64,000 nt of DNA from a virus. Under the pieces are notes generated by a model that saw only the letters and a list, made by a program, of their open reading frames with translations, searched no databases and was not told where the DNA came from. The DNA lies in IMG/VR virus record IMGVR_UViG_3300009285_006704, positions 1-64,000 of that record; one strand, 5' to 3'. Position 1 is the stretch's first letter; the number at the start of each line of letters is the position of its first letter. Positions 18,594 to 24,625 of this stretch are shown piece after piece. Made by a program: the position numbers and the translations under genes.

Positions 18594-19505
18594 ATGAAAG
18601 TTTTAGTAACAGGTGGTTCTGGGTTTCTTGGCAAAAACCTTCGTCTTTCTCGTCCGGAATGGGATTATGTTTCCTCCTCCGAGTATAATCTTGTCTCTTT
18701 GAGCGAATGTGACAGGATGATAGAAGAAAAGAAGCCAGACGCGATCTTGCATCTTGCCGCCAAAGTGGGCGGAATTAAAGACAATTCCGAAAAACAAGCC
18801 GAATATTTCTACAAAAACGTAACAATGAACACAAATCTTGTGCATTCTGCCCATACGCATGGAATTAAAAGAATGTTGTGTTCTCTTTCCACCTGTGCCT
18901 TTCCTGATGTTCTAGAGAAATATCCCTTTAAAGAAGAGGACATTTTCTCTGGTCCTCCTGCAGAAACAAACTTTTCTTATGGGTATTCCAAAAGGTTGCT
19001 TCACGTTCAATGTGTGGCCTACAGGAACCAATATGGTTTAAATTATTCTACCTTTTGTCCTTCGAATCTTTATGGTCCTGGCGACCATTTTAACAAAGAA
19101 GATTCACACTTTGTTGCTGCATTAATAACAAAACTGTTTTCAAAGGAAAAGAATTTAGAGTTCTGGGGAACAGGTCGACCAATGAGACAATTCCTTTATG
19201 TTGAGGACTTAGTTAAAATTATCCCCATTCTTTTGGAAAAACACAACTCTAACTCTCCCATTATTGTTGCCCCAAAAGAAAATTTTCACATTCATGAAAT
19301 GATCGAAATAGCTATGAAACAACTTGGCAAGCACATTGGAGAAAAGAAGTATTTTTTCAATCGAAAACTAGATGGCCAATATAGAAAAGATGGAAGTAAT
19401 AAAAGACTTCTTGATTTATTGGGACATTTTGATTTCACTCCCTTCGAAGAAGGAATTGTAAAAACAGCCATGTCCTATCCGGTAGTAAATCAACTTTCTT
19501 CTTGA
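18594..19505 (+). CDS. fcl: GDP-L-fucose synthase-like SDR
   Basis: 303 aa, with an AGAGG site before the ATG. MKVLVTGGSGFLGKNL is the NADP site. HLAAKVGGIKDN, SLSTCAFPD, YGYSKRLLHVQ and FCPSNLYGPGDHF are the characteristic GDP-4-keto-6-deoxymannose epimerase-reductase motifs, with Tyr/Lys in YGYSK. Together with the dehydratase at 1117 the phage could make GDP-L-fucose. It is the last gene of the glycan operon, and a sigma-70 promoter overlaps its stop. Confidence 0.88.
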   Translation: MKVLVTGGSGFLGKNLRLSRPEWDYVSSSEYNLVSLSECDRMIEEKKPDAILHLAAKVGGIKDNSEKQAEYFYKNVTMNTNLVHSAHTHGIKRMLCSLSTCAFPDVLEKYPFKEEDIFSGPPAETNFSYGYSKRLLHVQCVAYRNQYGLNYSTFCPSNLYGPGDHFNKEDSHFVAALITKLFSKEKNLEFWGTGRPMRQFLYVEDLVKIIPILLEKHNSNSPIIVAPKENFHIHEMIEIAMKQLGKHIGEKKYFFNRKLDGQYRKDGSNKRLLDLLGHFDFTPFEEGIVKTAMSYPVVNQLSS

Positions 19506-19529
19506 CTTTTCCTCTTTCTATGATATGAT
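19502..19529 (+). promoter_or_regulatory. Sigma-70 promoter
   Basis: TTGACT at 19502-19507, a 16-nt spacer and TATGAT at 19524-19529 preceded by TGA (extended -10). It overlaps the end of the fucose-synthase gene and lies 20 nt before the next start, so it should drive the nucleotidase and following genes independently of the glycan operon. Confidence 0.75.
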
Positions 19530-19548
19530 GCCAAAAATCGAGGTTTTT

Positions 19549-20124
19549 ATGATTGACGTAGGAGTTGATGTCGATGGGGTAGTTGGCGATTTTGTCGGCC
19601 ACACTTTAAACCTACTCTCCAAAGAGTTTTCTGTTCTCCCCAAAAGAGAAGATATTAAAGACTTCCATATGGAGAAGTATTTTCTCCCTACCGTAAAAAA
19701 GAGGTTTTTTCATCTTTTGTCTTCCCCGGAGTTTTGGAAGACCATTCCAGCCATCCCAGAATCTATTAAGTTTATAAATGAAATCAAGGGGTTCTCTAAT
19801 ATTGTTTGGGTTACTTCTCCGTGGACTAGCTGTAAAAATTGGGAAGCAGTAAGACGAGAATGGCTCAAAAAGAATTTTCCCTTTAAACATGCATACTTGC
19901 CAACTGAAAACAAAGAGTATGCAAATTGCCATATTTTAATAGACGACAAAGAATCTAATCTTATTAAGTGGAAAGCGAAGAATCCTAATGGAATAGGAAT
20001 TCTTTTAGCTGCTACGTACAATAGTCCCTCCAAAGGTCTAATTAGATTAGGGTGGGACGAAAGAAAAAAGATCGTAGACGTAATTCAATGCGAAAGAGAA
20101 AGATTAGAAAAACTCGTAATTTAA
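19549..20124 (+). CDS. 5'(3')-deoxyribonucleotidase-like HAD phosphatase
   Basis: 191 aa from ATG 19549, preceded by GAGG; the upstream in-frame ATG at 19525 lies inside the promoter -10 and is unlikely. Motif I DVGVDVDGVVGDF has the DxDG nucleophile pair. WVTSPW is motif II, and HILIDDKESNLIKW is motif IV. The helical cap before motif II fits cytosolic NT5C-type 5'-nucleotidases, which dephosphorylate (deoxy)nucleoside monophosphates. Phages carry these for nucleotide-pool control. Confidence 0.78.
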   Translation: MIDVGVDVDGVVGDFVGHTLNLLSKEFSVLPKREDIKDFHMEKYFLPTVKKRFFHLLSSPEFWKTIPAIPESIKFINEIKGFSNIVWVTSPWTSCKNWEAVRREWLKKNFPFKHAYLPTENKEYANCHILIDDKESNLIKWKAKNPNGIGILLAATYNSPSKGLIRLGWDERKKIVDVIQCERERLEKLVI

Positions 20125-20231
20125 TTGCTGTTGACGCCCATTTTCGTAGAACGGGATCGTTTAAAGATAAAAGAAAGGAGAAATCTCGTAACGCCTGCCG
20201 TTCTAAGGACATAAACGAGGGTGAATTATAG
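20088..20231 (+). CDS. Small basic protein, DUF7230-like
   Basis: 47 aa. The ORF begins at ATG 20088 inside the end of the nucleotidase gene and overlaps the next start. The product is very basic. Its core NLIAVDAHFRRTGSFKDKRK resembles the small KNLVAKHA...KDRKK-type proteins (DUF7230) widespread in large phages. No strong ribosome site is seen for the ATG. Function unknown. The resemblance is by eye. Confidence 0.5.
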   Translation: MRKRKIRKTRNLIAVDAHFRRTGSFKDKRKEKSRNACRSKDINEGEL

Positions 20232-20823
20232 AAAATTTAATGACTTCTACAACGAATCTCTGGAGGTATTGGCAAGCAAAGGCTACCAACACGTAAAAAA
20301 GAATTCTACCTTTATTTACGTGGATAAATCCCCAGTTTCTGCTTATTTTTGTCAAGAAGATAAAGTAATTGTAACGTCCAAGCTCTCTTGGAGGTCTTGC
20401 TTTATACACGAATATTCTCACTTTCTACAATATGAGTTTTCCAATAAAGAATATACAAAATTTTTAGAAAGAGCAGACCAAAGTCTGATAGACTTCTATG
20501 CGTGGTTGTATGACGAAAAGAAGCTATCAAAAAGAAAACTTTTACAGGCCATATGCTTAATACAAAAACTTGAATTAGACGCAGAAAAAATGACTGTAGA
20601 CATATTTATAGAACGAAATCTAGATATGAATTTAGAGAAGTATATAAAAGAAGCAAATGCCTATATTTTATCTTATACTTACATGATGGAGCATAAGGTA
20701 GGGTTTCCGCTTAAAAAACATTATCCAAAAGCTTTAATTGATGCAATGCCTTCTAAGTTTATTTCTTCTTTCGAAATTCCTAAAAAAGCAAAGACATTCT
20801 TTGACGTTTATTTTTCTGAGTAA
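20221..20823 (+). CDS. Protein with HEYSH metallopeptidase-like motif
   Basis: 200 aa, GTG start behind an AAGGA site about 11 nt upstream. The central WRSCFIHEYSHFLQYEF carries an HExxH zinc motif, with acidic residues (LELDAEKMTVD) about 50 residues later that could supply a third ligand. The rest is helical and charged. This fits a small zinc-protease-like phage protein, but activity is unproven and no close family name is recognised. Confidence 0.6.
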   Translation: MNYRKFNDFYNESLEVLASKGYQHVKKNSTFIYVDKSPVSAYFCQEDKVIVTSKLSWRSCFIHEYSHFLQYEFSNKEYTKFLERADQSLIDFYAWLYDEKKLSKRKLLQAICLIQKLELDAEKMTVDIFIERNLDMNLEKYIKEANAYILSYTYMMEHKVGFPLKKHYPKALIDAMPSKFISSFEIPKKAKTFFDVYFSE

Positions 20824-20834
20824 AGGATAGCAAA

Positions 20835-21680
20835 ATGAAGTGTTTTTATCATGGTGTAGATTTTGATGGCATTTGTTCGTCTGAAATCGTTAAGTACAGA
20901 TATCCAGATTGTGAGTTATTTCCTTGGAACTATGGGGATTCTTTCGACAGAAATACTGTTACTCCTAATGAAACTTTTGTTCTTGTCGACCTTTCCTTCC
21001 CCGAAGAAGACATGTTTTGGCTGAGAGAGAATACAAACTTTATTTGGATAGACCATCACTCTTCGGCAATAGAGAAATATAAGAATTGTCCTTTCTTTGG
21101 TCTTCGCATGAACGGAAAAGCTGCTTGCGAATTAGCTTGGGAATATTTCTTTCCTGGTGAAGAAACTCCCTACGGTGTAAGTCTGCTCGGACGTTACGAT
21201 GTTTTTGACCTTTCTTGGCACGAAGATGTAGAATTATTTCAATACTTTATCAAAGCTGATAAGTATGAAAGGAAGGATTGGCACGCCTTGTTTACATATA
21301 GAGCGTCCAAAGATAACCAATATTTCAGAGAAGCTCATAAAACAGGTAAATTAATTCAGACGTATAAAGATTTAGAACGACTCGATATGATTAAACAATA
21401 TGCTTTTGCAACAACGTTAAATAATCTTCGTCTTGTGGCTTGTAATAGACGAGACACTTCTCAACTTTTTGACAGTGTTTGGGATGAAGAAAAGTTTGAT
21501 GCAATGTGTAACTTTGTTTATACTGCGGACAACAAATGGTATGTTTCTTTGTACACTCCAAAAAAAGATGTTGACGTAAGCAAAGTCGCTTCTTTTTATG
21601 GAGGTGGCGGTCACAAAGGAGCTGCAGGGTTTAAATGCGACAGTTTGCCCTTTGTGGCAGAAGAAAGGATTAAAGAATAG
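20835..21680 (+). CDS. DHH-family phosphoesterase (oligoribonuclease/NrnA-like)
   Basis: 281 aa. MKCFYHGVDFDGICS is DHH motif I, FVLVDLSF motif II, and NFIWIDHHSSAIE motif III. The C-terminal DHHA1 subdomain ends in FYGGGGHKGAAGFKC, the substrate-binding GGGH motif. Relatives (NrnA, RecJ family) hydrolyse short RNA or DNA oligomers or cyclic-dinucleotide products from their ends. In a phage it would recycle nanoRNAs. It is co-directional with short spacing to both neighbours. Confidence 0.85.
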   Translation: MKCFYHGVDFDGICSSEIVKYRYPDCELFPWNYGDSFDRNTVTPNETFVLVDLSFPEEDMFWLRENTNFIWIDHHSSAIEKYKNCPFFGLRMNGKAACELAWEYFFPGEETPYGVSLLGRYDVFDLSWHEDVELFQYFIKADKYERKDWHALFTYRASKDNQYFREAHKTGKLIQTYKDLERLDMIKQYAFATTLNNLRLVACNRRDTSQLFDSVWDEEKFDAMCNFVYTADNKWYVSLYTPKKDVDVSKVASFYGGGGHKGAAGFKCDSLPFVAEERIKE

Positions 21681-21691
21681 GAGGGACTTAT

Positions 21692-22330
21692 GTGCATCCA
21701 GCAATCATTTTTTTCTTTGTTGTCTTGGCATTAACTTTAGGAATTCCGCTCTTAAGAGGATATTTAAAGTCTAAAAGAACAGTACAGTTAAAAAACGGAA
21801 TAACTTTTGTTTTCGACAAGATAGAAATTAAAAACGATTGTAAGCCGGAGTTCTGGGAAACTTTAATACACAACTGGATAGCCTCTCTTTATTTGGACAA
21901 AGTAATAACTTCTTTGCAAAAAGAAAAGCTAAAAGAACATTACAAAGGTGTCGGAGTTTTCTGGTACACTCCGAGGATGGGGCCAAAGCAGGAGAGCTGG
22001 CCTTCAATTGAAGATCCAGATTATTACAGAAGACTTGACGTCTATGGGATTAAAAGAACACCAGAGGAACAAAAAGCTATTCTCTTGGAAAAAGAAGCAA
22101 GGGGAGAATACGATAGTTCGACTGGAAGATTTTATGTTAACGGACTAACAAGGACAAGTTTTCTTTCTAGTGACGTTACTTGGTACGGAAACAAAGTAAA
22201 AGGAAATGCTTTTCTTTACGAGATGTCAAATTTATCAATTGGGTTTCTTTATGGATGGACAGCAGAAACAAGCGAACATCATAAGAAGTGGTCGGAGAGT
22301 ACAAATAATTTTACGAAAAGACAGATTTAA
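21692..22330 (+). CDS. Membrane-anchored protein of unknown function
   Basis: 212 aa from GTG 21692, behind AGGAGGG (the overlapping ATG at 21690 opens only a short other-frame ORF). One N-terminal transmembrane segment (about residues 2-20, PAIIFFFVVLALTLGIPLL) is followed by a basic stop-transfer stretch and a soluble, Trp/Tyr-rich domain. It lies just before a tRNA gene. No family recognised. It could be an inner-membrane or signal-anchored phage early protein. Confidence 0.6.
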   Translation: MHPAIIFFFVVLALTLGIPLLRGYLKSKRTVQLKNGITFVFDKIEIKNDCKPEFWETLIHNWIASLYLDKVITSLQKEKLKEHYKGVGVFWYTPRMGPKQESWPSIEDPDYYRRLDVYGIKRTPEEQKAILLEKEARGEYDSSTGRFYVNGLTRTSFLSSDVTWYGNKVKGNAFLYEMSNLSIGFLYGWTAETSEHHKKWSESTNNFTKRQI

Positions 22331-22335
22331 AGTAC

Positions 22336-22419
22336 GCCAAGATAGCCTAGTGGACGAAGGCACCTGAATCGTAATCAGGAAGAGCAATCTCGTCGGGGGT
22401 TCGAATCCCTCTCTTGGCC
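22336..22419 (+). tRNA. tRNA, anticodon CGT (Thr), serine-like body with long variable arm
   Basis: Acceptor GCCAAGA (22336-22342) pairs with TCTTGGC (22412-22418). The D arm GCC...GGC, anticodon stem CCTGA/TCAGG with loop ATCGTAA, and T arm GGGGG/CCCTC with loop TTCGAAT are all present. The 15-nt variable region can form a GAG/CTC stem. The anticodon reads ACG (Thr), yet the D arm (GCCTAGTGGACGAAGGC), variable arm and 3' side look like tRNA-Ser. CCA is not encoded. Confidence 0.8.
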
Positions 22420-22431
22420 ACAGGAGTTAAC

Positions 22432-23277
22432 ATGAAGCGATTAGTTTTTTCTGGTTCTGGTGTGTTGTTCCCCGCTCATTTGGGGGCGGCGGAGTATATC
22501 ATGAATAAACTTCGGTTTATTCCAGACACTTTTGTTGGGACGTCTGGCGGCTCCATTGTAGCAGCTTGCCTTGCTTCTGGGATGACCACACCGGAATGTC
22601 TTTCCCTAGCGACACAAGTTCTTCCTAAGAACACTCTAGCTCTTAATAGAAAGTTTTGGCAACCTGCTCGAAGTATTGGTCTTCTTTCACTTGATAAAAT
22701 GGCAGATATTATCGAAAAGAAGACAAAAGTTTCAGCTCAAACGTTTAGAAAGTCATTGAAAAACTTAATAATCGTAGCAAATGATGTAGAAGGAAAGCGT
22801 CCTTTTTACTTCTCTGAAGGCTCTTCTCCAGAAGTTAAAATCTCTACAGCGATTAAAGCGTCTTCGGCTGTTCCTTTTTTATTCGCTCCCGTAGAAGTCC
22901 CCTTATACCCAACTGGAAAATACCCAACTGGAAAGAAACTTCTTCTAAATGATGGTGGGGTTTCTCAAAATCTTGCCACAGATATTTTTAATGAAGAAGA
23001 CGATGTAATAGGAATTCGCTTTTCTGGAGAAGGCATTCCAAAAAAAGTTTCTTCTCGTCTTGACTACATTTTAAATACTGTTTCTTCCATGCTTTACGAA
23101 GAGCCCAAATATGCGGATCTTATTGTAAACATTAACGTTCCGTATGAACCTTTTGATTTTGGACTTGAAATCAATGATGTTGTTGCTCTTTATCAAATGG
23201 GTTATAAAGCAGCAGAAGAACAGCTTTATTTAAACCCAAGAAAAGAAAATGCAAATCTTTGTGATATTGTTAAGTAG
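22432..23277 (+). CDS. Patatin-like phospholipase
   Basis: 281 aa from ATG 22432, with AGGAG 6 nt upstream, starting just after the tRNA. VFSGSGVLFPAHLGAAEYI is the oxyanion-hole region and VGTSGGSIVAACLA is the nucleophile elbow (GxSxG). KLLLNDGGVSQNLATD gives the catalytic DG(G) dyad. ASSAVPFLFAPVEV is also typical of the family. It would cleave membrane or storage lipids; a role in lysis or membrane remodelling is an inference. The next gene overlaps its end by 29 nt. Confidence 0.88.
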   Translation: MKRLVFSGSGVLFPAHLGAAEYIMNKLRFIPDTFVGTSGGSIVAACLASGMTTPECLSLATQVLPKNTLALNRKFWQPARSIGLLSLDKMADIIEKKTKVSAQTFRKSLKNLIIVANDVEGKRPFYFSEGSSPEVKISTAIKASSAVPFLFAPVEVPLYPTGKYPTGKKLLLNDGGVSQNLATDIFNEEDDVIGIRFSGEGIPKKVSSRLDYILNTVSSMLYEEPKYADLIVNINVPYEPFDFGLEINDVVALYQMGYKAAEEQLYLNPRKENANLCDIVK

Positions 23278-23737
23278 TATTTTTTCTTATTTCTTGTGGA
23301 TTTATATTCATGAGATGAGTCACATCGCGGTGGCTCATGTTCTTGTTGGCGTGGAACGATATAGATTAAAGATTTTCCCACACAGATATATGAATCAATT
23401 TCGTTATGCTTCTGTTTTTTATGATCTTAAGATGCAACCGACAGAGAGAGAAAAGTTTTTAATCTCCATGGCTCCTCGTTTTATGGACTGTATAGCTATT
23501 GTTTTCTTCCCTCTGACCGGATTTATGTCTGGGTATCCATTTATTGTTTTTTCAATTTTATTGGGTGCGGGTTTTGTAGACTTGTTCGTAAATTCTCTTG
23601 GAGTTTCTCGTTTATCTGATTTTTCAAGAGTTGTATTTTATTTGAAGATAAACCCTTGGTTGTTTAGAGCAATGAACTTTGCAGCCATTATAATTTCTGT
23701 TGTATTTTTTGTTCTTGCGCGGATGTGTTGTGGCTGA
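23249..23737 (+). CDS. Membrane protein with HEMSH zinc-protease-like motif
   Basis: 162 aa; ATG 23249 lies inside the patatin gene. A hydrophobic N-terminal segment contains IYIHEMSHIAVAHVLVG (HExxH within or next to the membrane). Two or three further hydrophobic stretches follow (PLTGFMSGYPFIVFSILLGAGF, AAIIISVVFFVLA). The layout resembles small intramembrane M50-type metalloproteases. Only this motif supports the call. Tight coupling to a patatin suggests a shared membrane role. Confidence 0.6.
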   Translation: MQIFVILLSSIFSYFLWIYIHEMSHIAVAHVLVGVERYRLKIFPHRYMNQFRYASVFYDLKMQPTEREKFLISMAPRFMDCIAIVFFPLTGFMSGYPFIVFSILLGAGFVDLFVNSLGVSRLSDFSRVVFYLKINPWLFRAMNFAAIIISVVFFVLARMCCG

Positions 23738-24122
23738 AGTAACAGAACTTCCAAAAGAATCCGAAAAAGAATGTAAGCGTCATGGAATGACAACTTTTGT
23801 ATTGCGCTCTAATGGACATGGGCAAACATACAGATGTAAAAAGTGTCTTGTTAATATCTATTCTAATTTTAGAGCCAACAGAAGAAAAAAAATAATAAAG
23901 ATGCTGGGCGGAAAGTGCACGAACTGTGGATATGATAAGTGCCAAGCCGCTTTAGACATCCATCATATAGATGAATCAACAAAAGTAATGGAGCTTGGGG
24001 CCAAACATCTTGGGGCTTCTTGGGAAAAGATTCTAAAAGAGCTTGACAAGTGCATTTTGTTGTGTTCTAATTGCCATCGTGAACTACATAGTAGGTGCGA
24101 AGGGGAAAATGGTCCGGGGTAG
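23730..24122 (+). CDS. HNH endonuclease
   Basis: 130 aa from GTG 23730, overlapping the previous stop. Two zinc-binding pairs (YRCKKCLVN and CTNCGYDKC) precede the nuclease core LDIHHIDE ... CILLCSNCHRELHS, a classical HNH with the CxxC after it. The stop codon lies 10 nt inside the following tRNA gene, so the endonuclease ORF and the tRNA share sequence. The product is the size of other free-standing phage HNH homing endonucleases. Confidence 0.88.
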   Translation: MAEVTELPKESEKECKRHGMTTFVLRSNGHGQTYRCKKCLVNIYSNFRANRRKKIIKMLGGKCTNCGYDKCQAALDIHHIDESTKVMELGAKHLGASWEKILKELDKCILLCSNCHRELHSRCEGENGPG

Positions 24123-24185
24123 CTCAGAGGCGGTAGCAGCGGTCCGTTAAACCGTTGGTCGCAGGTTCGACCCCTGCCCCCGGAG
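24113..24185 (+). tRNA. tRNA-Asn (GTT) with non-standard base 33
   Basis: Acceptor TCCGGGG (24113-24119) pairs with CCCCGGA (24178-24184). The T arm GCAGG-TTCGACC-CCTGC is perfect. The anticodon stem is GCGGT/ACCGT with loop CCGTTAA, giving anticodon GTT but C instead of U at position 33. The overall sequence is close to bacterial tRNA-Asn. CCA is not encoded. The first 10 nt are shared with the end of the HNH gene. Confidence 0.85.
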
Positions 24186-24211
24186 AAAAAGAACAGATCG
24201 ATGAAAAAAAG

Positions 24212-24241
24212 TTGACAAGGGCTTCGGAAATGTGCTAAGAT
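24212..24241 (+). promoter_or_regulatory. Sigma-70 promoter of the Y RNA / Ro60 unit
   Basis: TTGACA at 24212-24217, an 18-nt spacer and TAAGAT at 24236-24241 preceded by TGC (extended -10). Expected initiation near 24248 is about 18 nt before the first Y RNA stem, so one transcript could cover the Y RNAs and the Ro60 gene. Confidence 0.8.
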
Positions 24242-24265
24242 GCTTTTCTAGAACGAACGAAGAAC

Positions 24266-24327
24266 TTAGGGCCGTAGAACTTGGGTTATTTTATTGGAAA
24301 AAACACCCAATTCATTTTTTGCCCTAA
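24266..24327 (+). ncRNA. Predicted Y RNA a (62 nt)
   Basis: Outer stem TTAGGGC (24266-24272) pairs perfectly with GCCCTAA (24321-24327). An internal loop has CGTAG on the 5' side and a T-rich strand on the 3' side. The inner stem is TTGGGT (24281-24286) with ACCCAA (24305-24310). The same plan and length are found at 26253-26314. Family knowledge: bacterial and phage Ro60 genes are often next to such Y RNAs, which bind Ro60 through a conserved internal-loop stem. Predicted from pairing only. Confidence 0.65.
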
Positions 24328-24339
24328 TGCTATTAATTT

Positions 24340-24454
24340 TCGGGCCGGAAGGAAGAGGATTATCTTTTTACTAATGCAAAAAAGCCCAGTCGGTTCGATT
24401 CCGACGTGTCCCGGTGGCCCAGGCGGACAATCTTCCTCTCCTAAATTTGCCCGA
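24340..24454 (+). ncRNA. Predicted Y RNA b with tRNA T-arm-like domain (115 nt)
   Basis: Outer stem TCGGGC (24340-24345) with GCCCGA (24449-24454). A second stem is GGA(A)GAGG (24351-24358) with CCTCTCC (24435-24441). Inside is a perfect tRNA-type T arm, GTCGG-TTCGATT-CCGAC (24389-24405), followed by a short acceptor-like stem TGTCC/GGACA (24407-24411 with 24425-24429). The 5' strand GGGCCGGAAGGAAGAGG resembles the Ro-binding strand of animal Y RNAs. A reduced tRNA mimic is likely; the D arm is unclear. Confidence 0.5.
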
Positions 24455-24463
24455 TTAAATTGT

Positions 24464-24593
24464 GCTCGTGGGTCGTAGTTTTGGTTTATCTTGGTTCCGC
24501 GATCGCAGGTTCGATTCCTGCCAACCTGAAATCGGGTTGTGGCCAAGTGGTAAGGCAGCGGGTTTTAAACCAGGACGATTTTTATCCACGAGC
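24464..24593 (+). ncRNA. Predicted Y RNA c, YrlA-type with a complete tRNA-like module (130 nt)
   Basis: Y stem: GCTCGTGGGT (24464-24473) pairs with ATCCACGAGC (24584-24593), 10 bp with one G-U. Then comes the conserved CGTAG and an inner stem GGTTTA/TAAACC (24483-24488 with 24566-24571). The tRNA-like part has an anticodon-type stem TCCGC/GCGGG (24496-24500 with 24558-24562), T arm GCAGG-TTCGATT-CCTGC, acceptor stem CAACCTG/CGGGTTG (24522-24528 with 24533-24539) closed by the loop AAAT, and D arm GCC-AAGTGGTAA-GGC. The order T arm, closed acceptor, D arm is exactly that of bacterial YrlA RNAs. Confidence 0.82.
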
Positions 24594-24625
24594 GTGTTTT
24601 GTTCGATAACGAACCGGAGGAACAA

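Noticed and set aside
20130-20160. Promoter from TTGACG near the small basic gene
   Set aside because: No acceptable -10 hexamer at 16-18 nt.
24464-24593. Circularly permuted tRNA-Gln gene (3' half before 5' half)
   Set aside because: The halves do assemble into a tRNA, but the free ends continue as a 10-bp stem with the CGTAG motif shared with neighbouring RNAs, and the gene next door is Ro60. A YrlA-type Y RNA explains all of this better than a tRNA needing a splicing endonuclease.
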